Notes under the pieces: generated by a model
The model's input: the letters and a program-made list of their open reading frames with translations, nothing else
Told to the model about the DNA's origin: nothing
The model's database searches: none
Source: Thiomicrospira sp. XS5
GTDB taxonomy: Bacteria; Pseudomonadota; Gammaproteobacteria; Thiomicrospirales; Thiomicrospiraceae
NCBI RefSeq assembly: GCF_001507555.1
Contig: NZ_LQBO01000001.1
Coordinates: 1,860,001 to 1,924,000 of the forward strand
DNA length: 64,000 nt
Direction of reading: 5' to 3'
In this document: positions 37,050 through 46,798 of the stretch, in pieces
Position numbering within the stretch: position 1 is the first letter of the stretch
How the letters are laid out: the number at the start of each line of letters is the position of its first letter
Made by a program: the position numbers and the translations under genes

Positions 37050-38015
37050 TTAAAAATGCTGAAAGCCCAAGTGTTCCAAGGTTTGGACGCCTTTCGGCGC
37101 ATTTTTCAACACCACGCCGGTTCCAGCGGTGATGCGACCGATTTCCGTGATCGGCAGGTTTAGAGGCTGGATTCGTTCTTTCAACAAAGCTTCTTTTTCC
37201 GCTGGCACCGTAAAGCACAGTTCATAATCGTCCCCGCCCGTCAGCGGTAATGCCCAGGCCTGGGCATTTTGCGCCAAATAACCTTGCATGATTTGCGAAT
37301 ACGGAACTGTTGCCACATCCAGTTCACACCCACACTGCGACGCCTCCAATAGATGCGCAATGTCGGCCAATAACCCATCGGAAACATCAATGGCGCTGCT
37401 GGCCAGATCGGCCAATAAAGCGCCCAGCGCCACTCGCGGCTCAGGTCGGTTCAATTTTTGCAAAGCTCCGGCATAGGCTTCAGCATCCAGAGCTTCGTTG
37501 ACGACCATCAAGCCCAAGGCGCCATCGCCGATATAGCCAGAAACGTAAAGACCGTCTCCCGGGCGCGCGCCGGAACGTAAAAGCGCCTGACCTTCCGGAA
37601 CCCAACCGTGCGCCGTCACCGTCACCGTTAGGCGATCCGACCGAGTGGTGTCGCCACCGATTAATGGAACCTGATGGTGTTCCGCCAAATCGCGCAGTCC
37701 GCTTGAAAAGGCTTTTAGCCAGGCCTGGTGATTTTTCGATTCCGGCAAACTCAACGCCAAAGAAAAAAAAGCTGGCTTTGCCGCCATCGCCGCTAGGTCA
37801 CTGAGGTTAACGGCCAGGGCTTTCCAGCCAATGTCTTCCGGTGCCGTCTCCAGAGGGAAATGCACCCCTTCTACCATGGTATCGGTCACCACCACCAGTT
37901 GCTGCCTGGGCGGGCAGGACAAAACCGCTCCGTCATCGCCAATGCCAACATCCTGCGTCGCAACTTGTGACAAGGGCTGGAAAAAGGTACGAATCAAATC
38001 AAATTCATGGGCCAT
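37050..38015 (-). CDS. thiL: Thiamine-monophosphate kinase
   Basis: This 321-residue kinase makes thiamine diphosphate from thiamine monophosphate. I chose the ATG at 38015 (MAHEFDLIRTFFQP); the frame is open further upstream. Family motifs are GDDGAVL, DTMVEGVHFP, GGDTTRS, the DVSDGLLADIAHLLEAS segment and TGGDDYELCFTVP. It is the last gene of the nrdR-rib-nusB-thiL series but is separated from nusB by a terminator. Two exact palindrome copies (37254 and 37719) both encode Gln-Ala-Trp. Confidence 0.95.
   Translation of the reverse strand: MAHEFDLIRTFFQPLSQVATQDVGIGDDGAVLSCPPRQQLVVVTDTMVEGVHFPLETAPEDIGWKALAVNLSDLAAMAAKPAFFSLALSLPESKNHQAWLKAFSSGLRDLAEHHQVPLIGGDTTRSDRLTVTVTAHGWVPEGQALLRSGARPGDGLYVSGYIGDGALGLMVVNEALDAEAYAGALQKLNRPEPRVALGALLADLASSAIDVSDGLLADIAHLLEASQCGCELDVATVPYSQIMQGYLAQNAQAWALPLTGGDDYELCFTVPAEKEALLKERIQPLNLPITEIGRITAGTGVVLKNAPKGVQTLEHLGFQHF
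37251..37266. repeat. Iterated palindrome in thiL, extended to 16 bp
   Basis: CCAGGCCTGG at 37254-37263 sits within a perfect 16-bp palindrome (TGCCCAGG/CCTGGGCA), read as Ala-Gln-Ala-Trp-Ala. Confidence 0.9.
37719..37728. repeat. Second iterated palindrome in thiL
   Basis: Exact copy, read as Gln-Ala-Trp (NHQAWLKA), 465 bp from the first thiL copy. Confidence 0.9.
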
Positions 38016-38045
38016 GCATATTCTCTTTTTAGCGTCAACCAAACA

Positions 38046-38073
38046 AAAAAGCCAGAGCAAGCTCTGGCTTTTT
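38046..38073 (-). terminator. Terminator between nusB and thiL
   Basis: The stem AAAAAGCCAGAGC/GCTCTGGCTTTTT is a near-perfect palindrome 23 nt downstream of the nusB stop and ends in a T run. It would reduce read-through into thiL. Confidence 0.8.
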
Positions 38074-38095
38074 ACGTTACCGTCAAAACGATGTT

Positions 38096-38581
38096 TCAGT
38101 CCATCTGTGTTTTTTCCAGACTGCGTAACTCTAAAGCCACTTTATCCAACACACCATTAATGTACTTGTGGCTGTCCTCCGCGCCAAAGCGCTTGGCCAA
38201 TTCCACCGACTCGTTAATGACAACTCGATAAGGAATTTCCGGCTTCGACTGCAGCTCATAAACGCCCATTCTCAGAATGTTCTTTTCCACCGGGTCGATC
38301 ATCGCCACGGCACGATCCAGAAACGGCGCGAAAATCGCATCCAATTCTGTCACCTGCCCGGAAACGCTGTTCAGCAGATCACGAAACAAAGGCGCATCCA
38401 CATCCGTTAACAAACCGTCTTCTGAAAACTGTTTGATAATATCAAACGGTTCATCGTGATTCATTTGCCACTGATACAGAGCTTGTAACGCCACACGGCG
38501 CGACTGGGTACGCGGACTGACCGGTCCCTCTTCTTCCACCACCTCGACACCGTCGCCGGGTTTAAAATCCGATCGATTCAT
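38096..38581 (-). CDS. nusB: Transcription antitermination factor NusB
   Basis: This 161-residue helical RNA-binding protein acts with NusE/S10 in rRNA antitermination. The conserved SRRVALQALYQWQMN, DPVEKNILRMGVYEL and YRVVINESVELAKRFG segments are present. A ~20-residue acidic N-terminal extension precedes the core. The gene follows ribH after 14 nt, as in most gammaproteobacteria. Confidence 0.96.
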   Translation of the reverse strand: MNRSDFKPGDGVEVVEEEGPVSPRTQSRRVALQALYQWQMNHDEPFDIIKQFSEDGLLTDVDAPLFRDLLNSVSGQVTELDAIFAPFLDRAVAMIDPVEKNILRMGVYELQSKPEIPYRVVINESVELAKRFGAEDSHKYINGVLDKVALELRSLEKTQMD

Positions 38582-38595
38582 AACGTCGCAACCAC

Positions 38596-39057
38596 TTAAA
38601 GCTGTTTCAGTACATTAGCGGTTTCAATCGCCGCCAAAGTACACTCTTCGCCTTTGTTACCGGCTTTGGTACCAGCACGTTCAATGGCTTGTTCAATGGT
38701 ATCCACCGTCAAAACACCGAACGAAACCGGGGTGCCGCTTTTCAACGCCACCTGACCGATGCCTTTCACACACTCACCGGCTACGTAATCGAAATGCGGC
38801 GTACCACCGCGAATCACCGCGCCCAAAGCCACGATGGCGTCGTATTTTCCGGAGTCAGCCATTTTTTGTGCCACAATCGGAATTTCAAACGCACCCGGCA
38901 CAAACACCTGTTCGATATTGTCTTCCGACCCACCATGACGCACGATGGTATCGACAGCCCCTTTTACCAAACTGTCGACAATAAAACTGTTAAAACGCCC
39001 GACCAGCAGACCGATTTTCAATCCTTCCGCCGTCAAATTTCCTTCGATGATTTTCAT
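38596..39057 (-). CDS. ribH: 6,7-dimethyl-8-ribityllumazine synthase
   Basis: This 153-residue enzyme performs the penultimate step of riboflavin synthesis. Active-site segments [22 protein letters not shown] and [14 protein letters not shown] (catalytic His) are intact. It lies between ribBA and nusB. Confidence 0.97.
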   Translation of the reverse strand: MKIIEGNLTAEGLKIGLLVGRFNSFIVDSLVKGAVDTIVRHGGSEDNIEQVFVPGAFEIPIVAQKMADSGKYDAIVALGAVIRGGTPHFDYVAGECVKGIGQVALKSGTPVSFGVLTVDTIEQAIERAGTKAGNKGEECTLAAIETANVLKQL

Positions 39058-39099
39058 TCTTATACCCTACTTTTCAAATCTTTAAGACGCTTGATCGTC

Positions 39100-40218
39100 T
39101 CAATCTTTCATTTTCTCAATATTTTCGACGATTTCCAAGCCAAAGCCGCCCAACGCACTCATGCGCCAAGCCGAGCCGATGACCTTCAATTGTTTCAAGC
39201 CGAGTTCCGACAGAATTTGCGCCCCCAAACCATAGGTTTTGGCATCGTCTTCCGACTGAGTTTCCGGCTGACTGATACCGCGATCTTTCATCTGGAACTG
39301 CTGAATTTTATCCAACAACTCTGCGCCTTCTTCATGCTTACGCAAAATGACAATCACCCCCGAACCTTCCTGGGCGATTTGTTTCATGGCAAGCCGCAAC
39401 GACCAGCCGCATTCGCTTCGTTTGGAGTCAAACAAGTCGCACAAAGTATCCAGCATATGCACGCGCACTGCAGTTGGCTGACTGCCGTCCAATTGCCCGT
39501 AAACCAACGCCATATGCGCACGATGCTCTAAAATGTCCTCATAACCAATCAAACGGAAGTCACCGTATTCGGTCGGCATCTGGCACTCTGAAACCCGTTC
39601 GATGGTCTTTTCATTCTTCAAACGGTATTGAATCAAGTCCGCCACCGTGCCCAATTTAATGCCATGCTCTTGGGCAAACACTTCCAGATCATCGCGACGC
39701 GCCATGGTGCCGTCTTCATTCATGATTTCCACAATAACCGACGCCGGTTCCATACCGGCCAGGCGGGCCAAATCACAACCGGCCTCAGTATGTCCAGCAC
39801 GTTCCAACACGCCTCCTGGTTTCGCCATAATCGGGAAAACGTGCCCCGGCGTAACGATATCGGCCGGTGTGGCATCGGACTTGATGGCCGCTTGAATCGT
39901 CGCGGCACGATCCGCGGCGGAAATCCCGGTAGTCACGCCTTCGGCGGCTTCAATGGAAACCGTAAAACTGGTGCCGTGCGCGTCCTGATTGGTACGAGAC
40001 ATCAACGGCAAATGCAGCTGCTGACAACGTTCCTTGGTCAGGGTCAGGCAAATCAAGCCGCGACCGTAACGCGCCATGAAGTTAATGTGCTCCGCGGTAA
40101 TCGCATTGGCGGCAATCATCACATCGCCTTCGTTTTCGCGGTCTTCGTCATCCATCAGGATGACCATCTTACCTTGTCGATAATCTTCAATGATTTCTTC
40201 AATCGTGTTTAACTGCAT
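39100..40218 (-). CDS. ribB: 3,4-dihydroxy-2-butanone 4-phosphate synthase with degenerate GTP cyclohydrolase II-like domain
   Basis: This 372-residue two-domain protein has an intact N-terminal RibB domain (residues 1-205), with DDEDRENEGD and HTEAGCDLARLAG. The C-terminal domain aligns with GTP cyclohydrolase II but has lost zinc ligands. Where RibA has a Cys followed by a CDC motif, this protein has TLCDLFDSKRSECGWSL, keeping only the last cysteine at the expected spacing. It therefore probably makes only dihydroxybutanone phosphate and needs a separate RibA encoded elsewhere. Such RibB-RibX forms are known in proteobacteria. Confidence 0.92.
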   Translation of the reverse strand: MQLNTIEEIIEDYRQGKMVILMDDEDRENEGDVMIAANAITAEHINFMARYGRGLICLTLTKERCQQLHLPLMSRTNQDAHGTSFTVSIEAAEGVTTGISAADRAATIQAAIKSDATPADIVTPGHVFPIMAKPGGVLERAGHTEAGCDLARLAGMEPASVIVEIMNEDGTMARRDDLEVFAQEHGIKLGTVADLIQYRLKNEKTIERVSECQMPTEYGDFRLIGYEDILEHRAHMALVYGQLDGSQPTAVRVHMLDTLCDLFDSKRSECGWSLRLAMKQIAQEGSGVIVILRKHEEGAELLDKIQQFQMKDRGISQPETQSEDDAKTYGLGAQILSELGLKQLKVIGSAWRMSALGGFGLEIVENIEKMKD

Positions 40219-40237
40219 GTCTCTTTCCAGAAATTCG

Positions 40238-40897
40238 TTAGATAAAACCGCGGTCGGCCAACAGCGTTTCGGTCACGCCACCGGGTGCGGTTTGTTCATC
40301 GTCTTGCGGCGCGGTCAGCATCCGTTCCAAATAGCGCGCCAGCAAATCAACTTCCAGGTTGACTTCGGTGCCAACCTGAAAATCCTTAATTGTGGTTTCC
40401 TGCCGTGTATGCGGCACAATATTAACATCAAACGTGTTACCGTCCACCTGATTCACGGTCAAACTGATACCGTTAATGCAGATGGACCCTTTCGCGGCAA
40501 TGTACTTGCTCAACGCCACCGGCGATTCAATCTGATAACGCCAGGAGCGTGCCTCCTGGCGAATCGAAGCCACTTTGCCGATGCCGTCTACATGACCACT
40601 GACCAAATGACCACCCAATCGATCCTGCAGACGCAGCGCTTTTTCAAGATTCACCTGCGAACCCACCTTCAAATGTCCCAACGTCGAGACCTTAAGGGTT
40701 TCCGCCGACACGTCGGCGACGTAAAAATCCTGCCCGAGCTCAACCGCCGTCAAGCACACACCATTGCAAGCGATACTGTCACCGATTTTAACGTCGCTCA
40801 TGTCGAGCTTTCCAGTGGCGATGGTCATTTTCGCATCCCCATTGACCGGCTGAATTTTTCGAATGGTGCCTTCTGCTTCGATAATGCCTGTAAACAT
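40238..40897 (-). CDS. ribE: Riboflavin synthase, alpha chain
   Basis: This 219-residue protein is made of two similar lumazine-binding barrels, starting MFTGIIEAEGTIRKI and with the repeat SVACNGVCLT-like IACNGVCLTAVE and ICINGISLTVNQVDG. It dismutates two lumazines to riboflavin. It lies 8 nt after ribD on the minus strand. No FMN riboswitch is found upstream of the cluster. Confidence 0.96.
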   Translation of the reverse strand: MFTGIIEAEGTIRKIQPVNGDAKMTIATGKLDMSDVKIGDSIACNGVCLTAVELGQDFYVADVSAETLKVSTLGHLKVGSQVNLEKALRLQDRLGGHLVSGHVDGIGKVASIRQEARSWRYQIESPVALSKYIAAKGSICINGISLTVNQVDGNTFDVNIVPHTRQETTIKDFQVGTEVNLEVDLLARYLERMLTAPQDDEQTAPGGVTETLLADRGFI

Positions 40898-40905
40898 GTC
40901 CGCTC

Positions 40906-42090
40906 CTAAAAAGATGTCACCAGAGTGGTTGCGTCGGAAACCGGCTTCAAAACCAAGTGTAAATCGTCCCCGACGGTTTGAACCGACTGATATTGAAACG
41001 GCATTTTATCACTCATTGCGACCAGGCCTGGCAAAAAGAACATCGGTTTAGCCTCATGCCCCATCAGGCAAGGCGCCATAAACACATGCAACTCGTTCAC
41101 GTAACCGGACTGCAAAAAAGCACCCGCCACGATCGCACCGGCCTCCACCAACACGTCAAAGACCTGCTCTTCCTGATAAAGGTACTCCAGCACCGACAGA
41201 ATGTCCAACTTATCGCCATCGGCTTCCACCGCAACAATTTCCGCGCCGGCATTTGCCAACAACTCGACCAATTCCGGCTGATCCTCGGCGGTTTCTCGCG
41301 ACGTCATCAAAATGGTTCGTCCGGGCTGAGACAGCATTTTTGCGTCGGCCGGCATACTCAGGTGCGCATCCAGCACCACGCGAACCGGGTGACTTTCCGC
41401 TTCCGACAAGTTCATTGTTTGCAATTCGGCTTCCGGCAAACGCACAGTCATACTTGGATCGTCGGCCAATATCGTACCGATACCGGTGACCAAGGCACCA
41501 CTTTTCGCACGCATTCGATGCACTTCATGCCGCGCAGCGGCGCCGGTAATCCACTGACTTTCGCCATTGGCCATCGCCGTATGACCATCGAGGCTATTGG
41601 CCATTTTCAAACGCACATAAGGCAACTTACAACGCATGGCATGGGCAAACCCAGCGTTCAAAGCTTCCGCTTCCGCTTCTAACAAACCGCTTTGTACGTC
41701 AATACCCGCCGCGCCTAATCTGGCCAGACCTTGTCCAGCGACCAATGGGTTTGGGTCTTCCATTGCCACCACCACGCGCCCGACCTTGGCCTCAACCAAA
41801 GCGTCGGCACACGGCGGTGTTTTGCCATGGTGCGAACAGGGCTCCAGCGTGACGTAAACCGTCGCGCCTTCCACCGATTCTTGAGCCGCCGCCAACGCCA
41901 CTCTTTCCGCATGCGGTTCACCGGCCCGTTGATGCCAGCCTTCGGCGATAATACGATTGTCTTTCGTAATGACACACCCGACCGCCGGATTCGGCTTAGT
42001 CGAAAACTCGCCTTGACGGGCAAGCGACATCGCCCGGGTCATCATCTGGATATCGAAATCGGAAAAGGTATTGGAGGGAGAATCCATCAT
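40906..42090 (-). CDS. ribD: Bifunctional riboflavin biosynthesis deaminase/reductase RibD
   Basis: This 394-residue protein has an N-terminal zinc deaminase domain with GEPHAERVAL and VTLEPCSHHGKTPPCADAL (His/Cys/Cys zinc ligands, catalytic Glu). A C-terminal reductase domain contains LKMANSLDGHTAMANGESQW and an NADPH-binding region. It converts the GTP-derived pyrimidine to the ribitylamino form. The ATG at 42090 overlaps the nrdR stop codon by one base; a second ATG follows immediately. Confidence 0.95.
   Translation of the reverse strand: MMDSPSNTFSDFDIQMMTRAMSLARQGEFSTKPNPAVGCVITKDNRIIAEGWHQRAGEPHAERVALAAAQESVEGATVYVTLEPCSHHGKTPPCADALVEAKVGRVVVAMEDPNPLVAGQGLARLGAAGIDVQSGLLEAEAEALNAGFAHAMRCKLPYVRLKMANSLDGHTAMANGESQWITGAAARHEVHRMRAKSGALVTGIGTILADDPSMTVRLPEAELQTMNLSEAESHPVRVVLDAHLSMPADAKMLSQPGRTILMTSRETAEDQPELVELLANAGAEIVAVEADGDKLDILSVLEYLYQEEQVFDVLVEAGAIVAGAFLQSGYVNELHVFMAPCLMGHEAKPMFFLPGLVAMSDKMPFQYQSVQTVGDDLHLVLKPVSDATTLVTSF
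41022..41031. repeat. Iterated palindrome in ribD
   Basis: Exact copy, read as Pro-Gly-Leu (FLPGLVAM). Confidence 0.9.
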
Positions 42091-42554
42091 TACTGAGAGG
42101 TGGTGGCTTTCACCAGTTTTTCAATTTCTTCACGGAAGGCATTAACGTCTTGGAAGGAACGGTAAACGGAAGCAAAGCGGACATACGCCACTTGGTCTAA
42201 CTCCCGAAGCGCGTCCATCAACAATTCCCCGATTTGTGAGGAAGGAATTTCCTTCACCCCTTCGGCGGTCAATTGCTTATGAATACGGTTGACGACCTGA
42301 TCGATGACTTCACTTTCCACCGGCCGTTTTTCCAACGCTTTAATCAAACCACGACGGATTTTATCGTCATCGAACTTCTCACGATTACCGTCGGATTTAA
42401 TGACCCTTGGCAGAGTCAGTTCAGCGGTTTCATAGGTTGTAAAACGCTCACCGCAACGCATGCATTCACGCCGACGACGCACCTGGCTCCCTTCCGTTGC
42501 CAATCGGGAGTCGATTACTTTCGTATCCGGCGCATTACAAAAAGGACAATGCAT
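42090..42554 (-). CDS. nrdR: Transcriptional repressor NrdR
   Basis: This 154-residue repressor of ribonucleotide reductase genes has an N-terminal zinc ribbon ([17 protein letters not shown] ... [10 protein letters not shown]) followed by an ATP-cone domain (residues ~49-139). No NrdR box pair was seen in this window, so its targets lie elsewhere. It is linked to ribD by a 1-nt overlap. Confidence 0.97.
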   Translation of the reverse strand: MHCPFCNAPDTKVIDSRLATEGSQVRRRRECMRCGERFTTYETAELTLPRVIKSDGNREKFDDDKIRRGLIKALEKRPVESEVIDQVVNRIHKQLTAEGVKEIPSSQIGELLMDALRELDQVAYVRFASVYRSFQDVNAFREEIEKLVKATTSQ

Positions 42555-42589
42555 AACTCGCGGTCACCGTTCTTTGTTATCTGAAAAGC

Positions 42590-43861
42590 TTATTTGTAAA
42601 CCGGTCTCGCCGAACACAAGGCTTTGACTTTCTCACGAACGTCAGCAATGATCTGCTCGTCCCAAGACTCGCTTTCTTGCTTACAGGAATCAATGACATC
42701 ACACATCCAGTTCGCCAAATTCACCGAATCTTCTTCGGTGAAGCCACGCGTTGTTGACGCCGCCGTTCCCACTCGAATCCCGCTGGTCACAAATGGCGAC
42801 ATAGGGTCGTTCGGAACCGAGTTTTTGTTGATGGTAATGTGCGCTTCACCCAACGCCGCGTCGACCAATTTGCCGGTCAAGCCTTGCTCAATGAAGCTAA
42901 CCAGGAACAGGTGGTTTTCGGTACCTTTTGAAACCACGTCATAACCACGATCCATAAAGACTTTTGCCATGGCTTGAGCGTTGGTTTTGACACGCTTGGC
43001 GTAGTCTTTGAATTCCGGCTCCATCGCTTCCTTGAAGGCCACCGCTTTCGCCGCGATGACGTGCATTAAAGGCCCACCTTGCGCACCCGGGAAAATGGCC
43101 GAGTTCAGTTTTTTCTCGATTTCCGGATTCGCCTTAGCCAAGATCAAACCACTTCTCGGTCCACGCAAAGTCTTGTGCGTGGTGGTGGTGGTGACGTCGG
43201 CGATCTGCACCGGGTTCGGGTATTCACCCGCCGCAACCAAACCGGCCACGTGCGCCATATCCACCATCAAATACGCACCAACGGCGTCGGCGATGTCACG
43301 GAAACGTTGCCAATCAACCACTTGGGAATACGCAGAGAAACCGGCGATAATCATCTTCGGCTTATGTTCCTTAGCCAAACGCTCGACTTCTTCGTAATCG
43401 ATGACACCGGTTTCCGGGTCCAAGCCATACTGAACGGCATTGTACATTTTGCCGGAAAAGCTGACGTGCGAGCCGTGCGTCAAGTGCCCACCGTGCGCCA
43501 AGCTCATGCCCAGCACGGTATCGCCCGGTTCCAACAGCGCCATGTAAACCGGTGCATTGGCTTGCGAACCGGAGTGCGGTTGCACGTTGGCGTAATCGGC
43601 GCCGAACAGTTCTTTGGCACGATCAATCGCCAATTGCTCGACGATGTCGACGTATTCACAACCGCCGTAATAACGTTTGTGTGGGTAGCCTTCAGCATAT
43701 TTGTTCGTCAACACAGAGCCCTGCGCTTCCATTACACGTGGACTGGTGTAATTCTCGGAAGCGATCAATTCGATATGATCTTCCTGGCGTTGCGCTTCTG
43801 CATTCATCGCATCCGCAAGTGCATCATCATAACCGGCAATGGTCATATTCTTATCAAACAT
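42590..43861 (-). CDS. glyA: Serine hydroxymethyltransferase
   Basis: This 423-residue PLP enzyme converts serine and tetrahydrofolate to glycine and methylene-THF. I chose the ATG at 43861 ([19 protein letters not shown]), preceded by GGAGA; the frame stays open to 43903. The PLP lysine region [14 protein letters not shown], the [15 protein letters not shown] segment and the [13 protein letters not shown] motif are intact. The 240-nt region shared with ettA shows no glycine riboswitch. Confidence 0.97.
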   Translation of the reverse strand: MFDKNMTIAGYDDALADAMNAEAQRQEDHIELIASENYTSPRVMEAQGSVLTNKYAEGYPHKRYYGGCEYVDIVEQLAIDRAKELFGADYANVQPHSGSQANAPVYMALLEPGDTVLGMSLAHGGHLTHGSHVSFSGKMYNAVQYGLDPETGVIDYEEVERLAKEHKPKMIIAGFSAYSQVVDWQRFRDIADAVGAYLMVDMAHVAGLVAAGEYPNPVQIADVTTTTTHKTLRGPRSGLILAKANPEIEKKLNSAIFPGAQGGPLMHVIAAKAVAFKEAMEPEFKDYAKRVKTNAQAMAKVFMDRGYDVVSKGTENHLFLVSFIEQGLTGKLVDAALGEAHITINKNSVPNDPMSPFVTSGIRVGTAASTTRGFTEEDSVNLANWMCDVIDSCKQESESWDEQIIADVREKVKALCSARPVYK

Positions 43862-44099
43862 GCTAAAGGTCTCCAAACAGAAAATAAGTACTACTGAATT
43901 CAAAAGAGAAATTTTACCAAATTATTCAGGGGTTAGACGACAAAACCGGCACTTTAACTTGAATTATTTTCACAAGCGGATGATCAAGTTTGTAAAATAG
44001 GCATTTTTATGGATTTTTCAAAAATCTCGCTTGAAAACATCCTAAAATCTTAGCTGTTAAGCTAAACACCTTCGAACCAAAACAACCTGAGGTAATATC

Positions 44100-45770
44100 G
44101 TGGCACAATTTGTTTACACCATGAATCGCGTTGGAAAAATCGTTCCGCCAAACAAACACATCCTGAAAGACATCTCCCTATCCTTTTTCCCGGGAGCCAA
44201 AATCGGTGTATTGGGTTTGAACGGTGCCGGTAAATCCACACTGCTGAAAATCATGGCGGGCATCGACACGGATATTGTCGGCGAAGCGCGTCCGCAGCCG
44301 GGCATCAAAATCGGTTATTTGCCTCAGGAACCGCAACTCGACCCGGAACTCGACGTTCGCGGCAACGTGGAACAAGCCGTCAAGGAAGTCAAAGACGCTC
44401 TGGCAGAATTGGATGCCATCTACGCCGCCTACGCCGAACCGGATGCCGACTTCGATGCCCTGGCCAAGAAACAGGCCGAAATCGAAGACCTGATTCAAGC
44501 CAAAGACGGGCACAATCTGGACCGCACGCTGGAAATCGCAGCCGATGCACTTCGCCTACCGCCTTGGGAAGCCGACGTCACCAAACTCTCCGGTGGGGAA
44601 CGCCGTCGTGTGGCACTGTGCAAGCTATTACTGGAAAGACCGGACATGCTGTTGCTGGATGAACCGACCAACCACTTGGACGCGGAATCCATTGCTTGGT
44701 TGGAGCGCTTCCTGTTGGAATTCAGCGGCACCGTGGTCGCCATCACGCACGACCGTTACTTCCTGGACAACGCCGCCGAATGGATTCTGGAACTGGACCG
44801 TGGTGAAGGCATCCCTTACCACGGCAACTACTCTTCCTGGCTGGAACAAAAAGAAAAGCGTTTGGAAATGGAAGCCAAGCAAGAAGCCGCCCGCATGAAA
44901 ACCATCCAACACGAGTTGGAATGGGTCCGCTCCAATGCCAAGGGCCGCCATGCCAAATCCAAGGCCCGTTTGGCGCGATTTGATGAATTAAGCAGCCAAG
45001 AAAGCCAAAAACGCAACGAAACCAAGGAAATCTTCATTCCGGTTTCCGAGCGACTGGGCGAAAAAGTCATCGAAGTGAACAATATCTCTAAAAGCTTTGG
45101 GGATCGCTTATTAATTGAAGACCTGAATTTCAAGTTACCGCAAGGCGGCATTGTCGGCATCATCGGGCCAAACGGCGCCGGTAAATCCACGCTCTTCAAA
45201 ATGCTCACCGGGCAAGAACAACCTGACTCCGGCAGCATCGAATACGGTGAAACTGTCAAACTCTCTTATGTTGATCAATCCCGTGATGCCTTGGATGACA
45301 GCAAAACCGTCTACGAAGAAATTTCCGAAGGCGATGACGCCTTCATGGTCGGTAATATCGAAATCAATGCCCGCGCCTACTGTGGTCGCTTTAATTTCAA
45401 AGGCACCGACCAACAAAAACGCATTGGCGAATTGTCCGGTGGTGAACGCAACCGAGTTCACCTGGCGAAAACGCTTCGCAGCGGCGGCAACCTATTGCTG
45501 CTCGATGAACCCACCAACGACCTGGATGTCGAAACATTGCGCGCCCTGGAAGAAGCCCTGCTGGACTTTGCCGGCTGTGCGGTGGTCATCTCCCACGACC
45601 GCTGGTTCCTGGACCGAATCGCCACACACATGCTCGCTTTTGAAGGCGACTCTCATGTAGAATGGTTCGAGGGCAATTTCTCGGATTATGAGGAAGACCT
45701 CAAGCGTCGCAAAGGCGCCGACGCGGCCCAGCCACACCGAATCAAATACAAACCTGTTATTAAAAATTAA
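44100..45770 (+). CDS. ettA: Energy-dependent translational throttle protein EttA (ABC-F)
   Basis: This 556-residue soluble ABC-F protein binds the ribosomal E site and gates the first elongation steps according to ATP/ADP. It starts with GTG after a GAGG sequence. Two ATPase domains show Walker [10 protein letters not shown] and GPNGAGKST, signatures [15 protein letters not shown] and [15 protein letters not shown] and Walker [13 protein letters not shown] and [12 protein letters not shown]. The arm and linker ([19 protein letters not shown]) have EttA-like length. Confidence 0.96.
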   Translation: MAQFVYTMNRVGKIVPPNKHILKDISLSFFPGAKIGVLGLNGAGKSTLLKIMAGIDTDIVGEARPQPGIKIGYLPQEPQLDPELDVRGNVEQAVKEVKDALAELDAIYAAYAEPDADFDALAKKQAEIEDLIQAKDGHNLDRTLEIAADALRLPPWEADVTKLSGGERRRVALCKLLLERPDMLLLDEPTNHLDAESIAWLERFLLEFSGTVVAITHDRYFLDNAAEWILELDRGEGIPYHGNYSSWLEQKEKRLEMEAKQEAARMKTIQHELEWVRSNAKGRHAKSKARLARFDELSSQESQKRNETKEIFIPVSERLGEKVIEVNNISKSFGDRLLIEDLNFKLPQGGIVGIIGPNGAGKSTLFKMLTGQEQPDSGSIEYGETVKLSYVDQSRDALDDSKTVYEEISEGDDAFMVGNIEINARAYCGRFNFKGTDQQKRIGELSGGERNRVHLAKTLRSGGNLLLLDEPTNDLDVETLRALEEALLDFAGCAVVISHDRWFLDRIATHMLAFEGDSHVEWFEGNFSDYEEDLKRRKGADAAQPHRIKYKPVIKN

Positions 45771-45808
45771 TTTCCGCCCATTCAGACCCAATACAGAGGA
45801 AACACAGT

Positions 45809-46726
45809 ATGGCCGAACAGTTTGAAAAAATGCACTCGCACATTGAAGCCATCGCGAATGCGATGCCGGACCCGATCTTCGTGATGGGTCAGGACGGCAC
45901 CTATTTGGACGTTATCGGCGGGCAAGAGCGTACGCTGTATGCGGATGGCCACAGTTTGATCGGCAAAAAATACGCCGACGTTTTGCCTGAAAAAATGGCC
46001 GAACGCTTTTTGAAAGTTGTCAACAAAGCGATTCGCGCCAACCACCTTCAGGAAATCGAATACCAACTCGCCGACACCGAAGTGCAAGGCATCGAACCCT
46101 TAAGCACCACGGAAGGCCAATGGTATGAAGCGCGTGTTTACCCTTTGGAAGAGAATACCTACGACCAACCGGCGGTTATTTGGCTGGCCATTAACATCAC
46201 CCACCGTAAACATATGGAAGAACAGATTGAACGTCTGTCTTCCAATGACCCGTTGACGGATCTCTATAACCGGGATTACTTCTTAGGCATCGTCGACGAA
46301 GAGTTGAATAAAGCGCGCTTGAACAAACGGCCGCTATCACTGTCCAAAATCAACCTCGACTGCTTTAAGCGCATCACCGATGCCTTTGGGCATGAAATGG
46401 GCGACAAGGCCATCCTGACAGCCGCTCATGCCATTCGGAACGTGGTCGGCGAACTGGGTTACATTGGCCGCTTAAGCTGCGATCAGTTTATGATAGTGTT
46501 ACCGGAAGTGAAGGCGGTGGATGCTTTCCGCATCACTAAATTGGCCCAGGAAACCATTTCCGCTCAAACCATCCCGTTGGATGAAAATGAGACCACGTGT
46601 TTGACCAGTCATGCCGGCGTCACGGAATTGCGAGAACCAACTGAAAACAGCCAAGTACTTTTCAAACGCGTCAATAAAGCCATCAAATCATTGGAAGGCA
46701 CGCGCGAAAAAACCAAAATTTTGTAA
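45809..46726 (+). CDS. PAS domain protein with degenerate GGDEF domain
   Basis: This 305-residue cytoplasmic protein has an N-terminal PAS domain (about residues 8-135; NAMPDPIFVMGQDGTYLDVIG) followed by a GGDEF-like domain (145-300). The catalytic loop reads GRLSCDQFMIV instead of RxGGDEF, and the first metal-binding region INLDCFKRITDAFGHEMGD has lost the usual Asp. It is therefore probably not a cyclase and more likely a c-di-GMP or GTP-binding effector. It follows ettA by 38 nt. Confidence 0.85.
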   Translation: MAEQFEKMHSHIEAIANAMPDPIFVMGQDGTYLDVIGGQERTLYADGHSLIGKKYADVLPEKMAERFLKVVNKAIRANHLQEIEYQLADTEVQGIEPLSTTEGQWYEARVYPLEENTYDQPAVIWLAINITHRKHMEEQIERLSSNDPLTDLYNRDYFLGIVDEELNKARLNKRPLSLSKINLDCFKRITDAFGHEMGDKAILTAAHAIRNVVGELGYIGRLSCDQFMIVLPEVKAVDAFRITKLAQETISAQTIPLDENETTCLTSHAGVTELREPTENSQVLFKRVNKAIKSLEGTREKTKIL

Positions 46727-46749
46727 AACCGGTCTTTTCAGCAGACATA

Positions 46750-46777
46750 AAAAAACCGCCAGGCCTGGCGGTTTTTT
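46750..46777. terminator. Bidirectional terminator between the PAS-GGDEF gene and fur
   Basis: A perfect 28-bp palindrome is centred on CCAGGCCTGG (46759-46768). It has the same extended form (ACCGCCAGGCCTGGCGGT with A/T tracts) as the bamD/nadE terminator 33 kb away. The two genes converge on it. Confidence 0.9.
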
Positions 46778-46798
46778 ATATTCCTTTGAAACCGAATT

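Noticed and set aside
37050-43861. FMN riboswitch controlling the riboflavin genes
   Set aside because: No RFN-element pattern is visible upstream of ribD, ribE, ribBA or ribH. The genes are tightly packed behind nrdR.
43862-44099. Possible glycine riboswitch upstream of glyA
   Set aside because: I found no tandem glycine-aptamer pattern. The region is a plain AT-rich divergent promoter area.
6253-46768. The iterated palindrome as REP elements
   Set aside because: REP sequences are longer, intergenic and imperfect. This word is 10 bp, exact and mostly inside genes, and no RAYT transposase is in the window.
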